Shown here piece by piece: positions 55,870 through 64,000 of a stretch of DNA of 64,000 nt (positions are counted from its first letter, which is position 1; each line of letters starts with the position of its first letter). The DNA is from Linnemannia elongata (taxonomy: Eukaryota > Mortierellomycota > Mortierellomycetes > Mortierellales > Mortierellaceae): assembly GCA_036320915.1 (NCBI GenBank), contig JAXBDG010000006.1, positions 2,604,001-2,668,000 of the forward strand. Direction: 5' to 3'. The position numbers were made by a program, and so were the translations under genes. Below the pieces are notes generated by a model. The model searched no databases and was not told the DNA's origin. It was given only the letters and a program-made list of their open reading frames with translations.

Positions 55870-58800
55870 TTAATATCCATGATGAGTGCGCTGGAAAGTG
55901 GCAGACCGAGGACCATGCTCGTCATAGTACCCAACACTACCCTCGTCCCGACGACGCATCTCGTCCACTTCCTCGCGAGAAGGGTAGCTACCTCCCTCTA
56001 TCACGGATCCTGGAGGTCGCTCAGCACCAGCAGAGTAAGGGTACCGAGGACCACCGCCTTCATACGATCGACTGGTATCGATGATCGGCACCCGGTGGCC
56101 TGGAGGAGACATTGACCGTCTCTCCTCCCGGAGTACCATCTTGGAATCGCCCGCGTACCGAGACCGTCTCATAGCTGCTGCGTCATAGTCCATCATGCTC
56201 TGCGATCTTGTGGGTCTGTAATCTCGTCCGTTAGGGTCTCCTGAGGTCTTGATAGGGGGTGGGATAGAACCTGAAGGGTGTTCCCGCTCGTGGAACGATC
56301 CTCCGCCGACGGAAGACGCGGGGTACATCCTCTCGACTCCAACCATACCACTCACACTGTGACTCCGCTCTGACGCAAGTGACGAAGACGACGCCGCCTC
56401 GGCCGCGACAGGGGAACGACCTGTCGACATTGCCGACGAAGTCGGGGGCAGATTAGAGCCTGCAGATTCATATCGAGAGCGAGGATCCTGCATTCCCTCC
56501 GATCCATGGAACGACCGTGATCGTTGTTCGTTCCAAGAACCAACTCGATCTATCTCGGCCGTCGTCGTGCTCCTTCGGTAAGAGTCACTCGACCGCATAG
56601 GACCCGCAGGGGACATGGGGCCGCTGGATCCTCGATGATGGCGCTCAGCACCGCCGCTGCCGTGTTCAGGGATGGGGTAAGGTGAGCTTCCGTAGCGAGA
56701 CATAGATCGGATCGAGCTCTTTCTGGGGTCGTCATGTGGAGATAGTGGAGGATGGCCCCTTGACCAAGACTCGACTGGAGAATGAGGAGGCTGCATTGGT
56801 GATGGATCCTGTGGGTGGGGTGGCAAAGACGAAGACCAAGTTAGATGGCGGAGACGAGTGTCCTGCGAAGAAGGTGGTGGATTACTCCATCCCCAGTGTG
56901 CAGAGGGTGGGCCTGATCGGGTGTGCCATTCTGCCTGTGCTGACTGAGGGCCTGGTGAGCGGCGGATATCCTTGGGCGAGGTCGGGTAGTCTGGAGGCAG
57001 GTGAGTTGCTGAACGAGGACGATCAATTTCATGACGATAACCGCCTCCATATCCCGGGCCACCTCGGGGGTACTCATCCACGGGCGACGAGACTGGCTCT
57101 TGAGTATATCCTTGTCCCTGTGTATGCCCCATCCATGGTTCACCCTCGCGGACCACGGGAGCTGTTGCTCTCCTCTCCAGATGCTTCGTAGGTCGCATGG
57201 GCATGTTGCCGGTTTGGATCGTTAGAGGAGTTGAGGGGCCATAGTTGTAAGCCGAGTGCGAGTATGACCGTGCGTGAGGCTGTCCCGAGACCTCCTTGCC
57301 GCCTTCAGAAGCTGCGACTGGACGGTCGGCAAGATGGACAAAGCTCATAGGAGTGGTGCTTGAAGAGTGTCTTGCATGTGGGCTACGCTCCTGATCCTGC
57401 TTGTCAAACTTTGATGTCGAGTCCGAGGCTCGAGGTGTGGGGTGTGCCTCCTTGGTGGCTGAAGCACTCGAGGCCGCAGCAGTAGAGACATGACCTGCGT
57501 TTGCAGCAGCGGTACTGATCGTCAGAGGACGCTCCCTGTCCTGCTCAGATGCCCCGGACGTAGGGGCCGCTTTGGCCTTGTTGTTGACGGTGGTTGGAGA
57601 TGTAGGCGATGGGAGGGCAGGTGATGGGTCTCCCTTGACTCCAGCAGAACTAGTTGAGCTCTTTGACGCCGGTTTAGTCTCGTTCCCTGCGTTCTGATCC
57701 TCTGCATCTGGGTCCGGAAAGTCCTCGTCATCCTCCATCATATCCTCCTCGTCGTCATCGCCGTCCTTCTCGCCTTGTTCTGCGTTTCCAGGCAAGGGAC
57801 CAGGGTATCCACTGCACCGATTGTGGCCGAAATCCAAACGTAAATGTCTTGTCAAGGCGTCTTGGCGGACAAAGTTCCGGTGGCATTCTGGACAACTGTA
57901 AGGCTTGATTCTCCAGTGTGTACGCATGTGTCGATTACAATCATGCAGTCTCGAGAAGGCCCTAGCGCTAATATTTTGCAAAGAGGAAAAAGAGGGGCAA
58001 ATGAGGGACAGGGACAGGGACAGGGAGAGAGAGAGAGAGAGAGTGAGTGAGAAAGACGTTCTCGGCTGGATGAGTTTTCAGCCCCCATCCTCCTGCAATG
58101 CAATGAAACGGGTGGATGACATGATCTTGATTCAAATACAACTGAAGAGCGGCATGGCACGGTTCCCCCTTTTTTTCCCTTTAGTCGTCTCTTCCTCGTT
58201 TGGTTTTCCTGTTTTTCTTTTTTCCCTTTTTTTTCCCACCTCTCGTTTTCATCATGCACAAGGGCATAGCAGGTTGCTCCTTTCTTGTCTTGTCTTTCTC
58301 TAGTCTTCCCCGCTAGATTGTCCCGCCAAAGGGCAATAGAGCAAATAAGGTACATAATAACAAACAAAAAAAATCCTGTACTTTAGCAACCTATGTCGAT
58401 TCTCTTTCTTGGACACGTATGTTAAGTAGACACTGTCTCTTTCACCCTCCTTCCCGCCTTGATATGATACTCGATCAGGCCCTCGCTTCCTATTTGTCCA
58501 TTCTCATCGGTTCAGCTGTGCACCCCTGGCCATGCCATCGAATTCTTTTTTTTTTCGCAAACGTCACGAACCAGCCTAATATCCAAGGTCAAAATAGCGC
58601 CCTGGGCTCCAACCCAACATGTTCCAATGGCTGTGTGCCAGACACTAATCCATAATGCATAAATGTCTCTGTCTTTCGTATTCCTCGCAGGTGCACCCGT
58701 CTCCTTTCTCCCCCTGCCTTACCATGCACATGTCTCGTTTACTTCATGTCCTGCTTAGCCTGTTTCTACCCCCTATTTTTTTTTTCTTTTTGCATCCTCT

Positions 58801-60757
58801 CTTTCTCTCTTCCTTTCTCTCTTTGTTTTACAGCATTCCCTGCAACCATCCAAAACCGTTATTTTTCACTTACCAATGAGCAAACGAACAAACAAAGGGT
58901 CGTTCCTGCGTATGCGTCCGTTGGTGGGACTTCAAGTTAAAGGGACGCGTGAAATACTTGTCACACTCTGGACACTTGTGCTTTGCAGGCGTCGTTCGCT
59001 TCTTGCTGCTGCCATTGTTCACGACCACGCTGCCTGGAGGAGCCGGTACCAACACTGCCGACGACGAAGCTGCTGAAGATGATGATACCGATGACGGTGT
59101 CGACGATGAAGTCGCCGCCACTGCCGGTGCTGATCTTGTTGCTGGTGTCATGGGTGTAGGTGCTGCCGCTGCAGATACTGGCGCAGACACAGGAGCCGTT
59201 GACTGGGATGGCGAATGGATGCTTGCACTGTGAGGGCCCGCACTTAATGGAGGTTGGTTACTCCTGTGGCCACTAAAGTGGGGAGATCCCATATCAGTAT
59301 GGATCGTGGGGCGTCCTCCTGGGGGTGGTGGCGGCCGGTGACGCATGTCATCCCATCCATAGGAGCCTTGGTCATCCCTTGGATGCCCTCTGCTGCTCTC
59401 TCCAGGTCGTCCGTCACTGACATCCATTGGACGAGGAAGAAGACTTGGCAAGGGCCGTGCCGAAAGAGAGTGAGGATGGCCACCAGGATGATGCTGCTGG
59501 TTGGGTTGTGGATGTTGCTGATGATGATACATTGACTCCTGGTAAGATCCGCTACTGTGGTATCCTGCAGGATCACCCCCAGAAGGAGGCCCTCGATGAT
59601 GATGGTCCTGAGGATAATAGCCAGCCGAGGACGAAGATGACGAAAGCTGGTCGTGGCGACGCTGGTGCTGCTGTTGCTGCTGGTACCGTTCAGAGTCAGG
59701 GTCCTCCATATGTTGATCGACGCGATCATCATCGAGAGACTCGCGATATTCGAGGTGTCGCTTGCCTCCCTTGTGCACCATATCCAACCTGTTGTGTCCC
59801 TGTTCCGAGTCGGGCTCCTTTTTCACGGGGATGTGTATCATACTGTTATTTGTGTTATCTTTGTCAGCGGAAAGGTCGTCTCTCGAATGGTTCAGATGTC
59901 CGTTAGAGGACCCTGAAGGTTGGTTGTTGTTTGAGTAGGGTTCGCCGCTGTCGTGTGAGGGGCGGTGCTGTGGGTGATTATGATGATTATGGTGTTGATG
60001 GTGTTGGGGCCAGTGGTCAGTGTGTGACGACGGACCGAAGTTGTAAGGCTTCAACCGCAACTGGGGGTCGAAACCTGCTTGGATGGGTATGGAAAGGAGG
60101 ATATGTACAATATGAGATGGAGATAGAGCAAGGGGAGGAAGAAAATATAAAAAAAAAAAAAAAAAAAAAAAAAGAGTGGCGAGCAATTGAGTTGTAGGAA
60201 ATGAACGTGGGAAGACAGCGGCAGTGTTTTGAATCGCGAGAGGGGAGGCAGGGGATATATAAGAGGAAGAAGGATAAGGTGAGGTGGATGAAAGGTGGAT
60301 GGATGAAAGGTGAAAGAGTGAAGAAGGGTGAGGGTAGGAAGGAGGGTGAGTGATTGAGGGTGGGAACGAGAAGAGAGAGGAAAGGGAAGAAGGGAGAATG
60401 GAAATGGAAATGGAAAGAGGGAAAGAAGAGGGAGAAAAGAGAAGGGAGGAGGGAGGAGTGAGCAAACGAGTGGTGGATACAAAGGCAAAAAAAAAAAAAA
60501 AAAAAAAGTAAATGAGAACACAAAAAATACAAACGAGAAAGAAATAAAAGCAGAGCAGAGCAAATATAAAATATGATAGGGAGGGGAATAAAACAAACAA
60601 ACAAACAAACAAACAAACAACAAATACGCAGGTGAAAAACAAACAAACAAAATAACAGAAAACAAAACAACCACAAGAATGGGAGATGGGAAGAAGGAGA
60701 AGAAAAAAGGAAAACAAGGGTCCAGTTACGAAAAGGGGGCGGTCAAGAAAGATGTGG

Positions 60758-60796
<39 letters not shown>

Positions 60797-60858
60797 AGCG
60801 AGAAGAACAGAAGGCGAAGAGGAAGAAAATGAAGAAGGCGAGAAAGAAATGAATTAAG

Positions 60859-60894
<36 letters not shown>

Positions 60895-62319
60895 ATCGAT
60901 CGATATCGGATAATGGATCACGGATGCAATTGTCGTTGGTTCATGTGTTGTTGTTATTTGGTGGTGTGGTTAAGTTGGGATGAAAGTGGAGAGAAAAAAA
61001 AAAGAGGGAAGAGAGTAAAGATAGAAGACAAAAGAAACGAAACGGTTAGTGTCAAGAGCGAATGTGCCGTTTAGTAAAACGATGAAAGGAGAAAGAGAGA
61101 CGAGAGGAGAGAGGAGAGAGGAGAAAGAGAAGTGGTGACAAAGCAAGGAAAGACACACAGAGAAAAGGTAGGAGAGAGAGTGAGAGAGCAGAGTTGTATG
61201 AATGACAATCACAGGGAATAGGGGAAAAGGGAGAGAAAAGAGAAGAAACATGAGGAGATGACAGCCACAGTAAACATACTGCCTGCCTGCATTGTGAATG
61301 AACGATGGATGGATGCTACTACTCGCGATAGACGACAAACACACAAACAAACAAAAAAAAATATCCCATTGGAGTGAGCAGTAGCCGATTTATTCATCTG
61401 AGCAATGCATCTGCCAGTCTGATGCTTTGCTTGCTTGCCTGCTTGCTTGCTGCTGGGTTGCCTGTAGACTAACATCCCTCTCTCTCTCTCTCTTTCACTC
61501 TCTCTTGCGTTCCGCTCGTGGTTGTCCACTCTTTCTTTGTTCTCGCCTCTTCTTGCTCTCCCCCTCTCTCTCAATTCTCTCGTTCGATGTATTCTTCGCT
61601 CGCGCCCATGCTCTCTGTCCTCTTATTTTCGTTTTCCATGCGTATGTGTCCATGCCCCCTTTGTACGCGTGAGTATGCAATTGCTCTTTTCCTTTTTCAT
61701 CGCGGATGGGCCATCAGTAGCGCTTATTTGTGGTCGAGAGAGAGAGAGAGTGTGTGTGTATGTGTGTGTGTGTATGGGTGTATGGGTGTATGGGTGTATG
61801 GGTATGGAAAGAGGGAAGGAAGGCAGAGGATCAGAAGTGGGGTGAAGAAAAGGCAGGGTTGTTGTTGACGATCCAATGGCATTACAGGTGCGTAGTAGCA
61901 GCAGTAGATAGGAAGTCGTAACTGTACAGGGACACAAAACAAGTGAAAAAAAAGGTGCGAATGAAAAGGAGGAGTACATACCCTGGCCATGGGAGTTGTT
62001 ATTGTTGTTGTTGTCAGAGGTGTGCATGTTGGTTGAGGAATGTTGTTGTGAGGGAGAGTGGGGGCGATGCGAAGAGGGATGGTCCTGTGCTGGGTGCTGT
62101 GCGTGGTGCTGCTGCGTAGTATGCTGTTGTTGTTGCTGCGAGGTGTGCTGCTGCTGCTGCGAGTTTTGAGAGGAGTGGTGCAGTGGTGGCTGTGGGGCGG
62201 GCGATTGCGGTCTAGACCCTTGGAGATGATTATTACTATGTGTGGGATGTTCCTGTCGAGAGGAAAGGGGTAGTTTAGGTTGCGGCGAATACAATGTATT
62301 CTGCTGCTGTTGGTGTTGC

Positions 62320-62350
<31 letters not shown>

Positions 62351-62373
62351 GCTGGGAGGAAGAGTACCGATAC

Positions 62374-62414
<41 letters not shown>

Positions 62415-62752
62415 ACGCTGTTGAAGATAATGCTGCTGCTGTTGATGTTGGTGTTGTTGCTGAGGAGACAACCCAGAGGTTGAATTAATAGTGGTGGAAG
62501 TCGAGACACCAGGGGGTAGGACGGGCTTGACGGAGAAGCTGACGGAATTGACCATGTGGGAGGTAGCGGTGTCTTTCCTTTTGGCGTTTTTGGGCTCGGA
62601 CGAGACAAAGGCGGCGGCGCGGTGTCGGTGACTGAATGGGGTCGTCGCAGCAGACGAAGAGGGAGTACGGGAAGGAGGTGACAGGAGGACGCCAGAAGGG
62701 ACACGCACAGCCGAAGCTGGAGGAGTTGGAGGCGCCGTTGTTGAGGTCGTCA
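55870..62752 (-). CDS. Crz1-like C2H2 zinc-finger transcription factor, Q-rich (5' end incomplete)
   Basis: Exons on the minus strand: 62752-61982, 60074-58874 and 57967-55870, all in phase, giving at least 1355 aa. The first visible exon starts in phase 1 after an acceptor (AACACAG|TG), so an upstream exon or a start codon split by an intron is missing from this model. Order: Ser/Thr/Pro-rich start, polyglutamine block (about 62300-62460), Asn run; then His/Gln/Ser-rich exon; then fingers; then a long Ser/Pro/Arg-rich tail. Finger 1: [20 protein letters not shown]. Linker: [11 protein letters not shown]. Finger 2: FVCSFAHC joined across the intron to [17 protein letters not shown]. Finger 3: [19 protein letters not shown], with GHNRC after it. 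[15 protein letters not shown] and RQDALTRH are typical of Crz1/PrzA calcineurin-responsive factors (known family role: Ca2+ stress). I saw no clear PxIxIT docking site. Confidence 0.85.
58004..58044. repeat. (GGGACA)n(GA)n microsatellite
   Basis: About four GGGACA units run into a GA run, in the intron between finger exons of the Crz1-like gene, close to its 3' splice site (pyrimidine-rich on the transcribed sense strand). Confidence 0.75.
60594..60891. repeat. (AAAC)n and two long A runs in an intron
   Basis: AAAC units (60594-60620) are followed by A runs of 34 (60761-60794) and 33 (60859-60891). In sense these are GTTT repeats and poly-T. They lie in the 1.9 kb intron of the Crz1-like gene. 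Confidence 0.8.
61741..61807. repeat. (GA)n(GT)n and GTGTATGG octamer repeat
   Basis: A GA run, a GT run and about four GTGTATGG units lie back to back in the intron next to the donor of the first visible exon of the Crz1-like gene. Confidence 0.8.
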
Positions 62753-64000
62753 CTGTGTTAGTGGTGTTTCGGTTGGCGTGGGTGGAGTGGGTGAAAGAGT
62801 CGGGAAAAAAAAAGAGTACTTTATGACGGGACTCTTTTTCTTTTGTATTTTTGATGTTGGTTGGGCTGTTGGTGGGTGCTGGTGTTGGGGGGAAGAGGGA
62901 GAGGGCAAAGGGAGGAGAGAAAGTGAGGGCGGATTGGATGGATTGAATATGGATGGGCGCCGAGGGCTGCTGTACTTGTTGTTTTGCTGTGTAGGAGGCG
63001 GGAAGTTAACGAGTACAGCTCATAGTAGGCGGGGGATATAAAAATTGGAGATGTAGTTGCTGTTGTTGTTGTTAATGGTTGGTTGGTTGGTTTAACTGAG
63101 AGAAACAGTTGTGCCGAGGGAGGAAAGGGAAGAGATGGAAGGAGGGGAGGGTGAGGAAGGATGGAAGAGTGAGGGTGGGAGGGAGAAACAGATAAGTGTA
63201 CCAGGAAGAGGGAGAGGATAAGGTAGGATGATTGAACGGGGGGAGGGGGCGGGAGATTAAAAAAAGATGGGATGTATGAAAAAAACAAAGAAGGAGAGAG
63301 AGGATTATTGAGGGAGGGAGAGTAAGCGAGCGAGAAAGAGAACAGTAAGAGAAGAAAGAAGGCGATGGGAAAGGGGGAGCCGGGATGGAGACCCTTATTC
63401 GTCTGTCTGTTTTTCAGGGATTATTAAGAAGGGAAGAAAAAGAGGCAACAAAAGTGGGAAAATGAAAAGGAGAAGAGGGAAAAAGAAGAGAGAAGAAGTG
63501 AAGGGAAGGTAAGGTAAGAAAGAAAGAAAGAGAGGGCGCAAAGGCAAAGGGTAAGAAAAGGTAAAGAAAAGAAAGAAAAACAGTAAATGCGGCTGTGCGG
63601 ACACACGCCAGCCAAACCAGCTGAGACTGAGAGGGAGTCGACTTGAGTAGAGAGAAGAGGGTAAATCAAATAACAAAAACAAAATAAAGAGACGATGCGA
63701 TAGTCGATATGAAGAGATGTTCTCCTCTCTTGTTTGGCTGATGTTATTTTACAAGTGTGGTTGGGATTTTAGAGACTTGTGTATATGTGCTGGTGTATCT
63801 GTGTAGTGTGCTCACAAGCTGAGATAGAAAAAAAAACAGACTGAGAAAGGGACAGACAGACGGGTAACGAGAACCAACGAGGACGAGAGCCGAGAAGCAA
63901 GATGAACAAACACATCAACAGCGCCACTTTCTCGTCTTCGAGAAGGATGATGTTGACAACAAACAGATGATGGTGGCAAAAGAATAAAAAAAAAAAAAAA
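62753..64000. other. Upstream region of the Crz1-like gene
   Basis: The minus strand is pyrimidine-rich, as expected of a leader or 5' intron. A first exon carrying the start codon should lie here, but I could not fix it: several short ATG frames and GT sites are possible. The window ends in a 15-base A run. Confidence 0.5.

Noticed and set aside
58870..60921. 683-codon minus-strand frame beginning in Phe/Leu/Ser-rich sequence
   Set aside because: Only the part from 60074 down is exon. The start lies in poly-T/CT intron sequence, as the acceptor CAAGCAG|GTTTCG and matching phase show.
62821..63288. 155-codon minus-strand Pro/Ser-rich frame upstream of the Crz1-like gene
   Set aside because: Open because of pyrimidine-rich leader composition; it cannot be joined in phase to the first visible exon with confidence.
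1..64000. CRISPR array, rRNA genes, intact transposon or prophage
   Set aside because: No spaced direct repeats, no rRNA sequence and no transposase or integrase core were seen on either strand.

Overview
The window looks like nuclear DNA of an early-diverging filamentous fungus. Its genes have many short GT-AG introns, two have GC-AG introns, and the conserved proteins are fungal in type (Orp1-like glutathione peroxidase, Sec21, Arc1, Ran1/Ksp1-type kinase, Seb1/Nrd1, NC2-beta, Crz1-like zinc finger). Long homopolymer and microsatellite tracts, and Q/H-rich transcription factors with kilobase introns, suggest Mucoromycota, probably Mortierellomycotina. That placement is inference from style; no marker gene proves it.

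Layout. 1-8 kb: the 3' end of a small secreted, Kex2-site-bearing precursor; a TATA-driven small secreted protein; a three-exon thiol peroxidase; a mitochondrial RsfS/iojap-type ribosome silencing factor; and a five-exon two-membrane-segment protein on the minus strand. 8.7-17.8 kb: coatomer gamma subunit (Sec21, eight exons) and a 1298-residue Ran1/Ksp1-type kinase with a GC-AG first intron. 18.3-21.4 kb: a predicted ADP-ribosyltransferase-like ORF whose frame continues past its stop, then an Arc1/EMAPII-like tRNA-binding cofactor on the minus strand. 21.4-30.2 kb: a gene-poor, pyrimidine-rich stretch. 30.2-42 kb: a Q-rich exon followed 5.8 kb later by a FAR1/WRKY-GCM1-type factor, either one gene with a giant intron or two neighbours. 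43-45.3 kb: a small secreted acidic protein and remnants of at least one decaying gene. 45.6-55.3 kb: an NHX/NHE6-type Na+/H+ exchanger, a Seb1/Nrd1/SCAF-type termination factor, and divergent from it NC2-beta (Dr1). 55.9-62.8 kb: a 1355-residue (at least) Crz1-like C2H2 factor whose second zinc finger is assembled across an intron.

Functional themes: transcription (NC2-beta, Seb1, FAR1 factor, Crz1-like factor), translation support (Arc1, RsfS), vesicle and endosome function (Sec21, NHX) and redox signalling (peroxidase). There is no operon-like or cluster logic; most genes stand alone. Two head-to-head pairs share short promoters (two-TM gene/Sec21; Seb1/NC2-beta). I found no rRNA or tRNA gene, no CRISPR array and no intact transposon. 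The most interesting items are the amidation-style peptide precursor, the ADP-ribosyltransferase-like ORF with its in-frame Cys/His tail, the transposase-derived FAR1 factor, and the tandem splice acceptors that would keep or destroy a zinc ligand in the Crz1-like protein.
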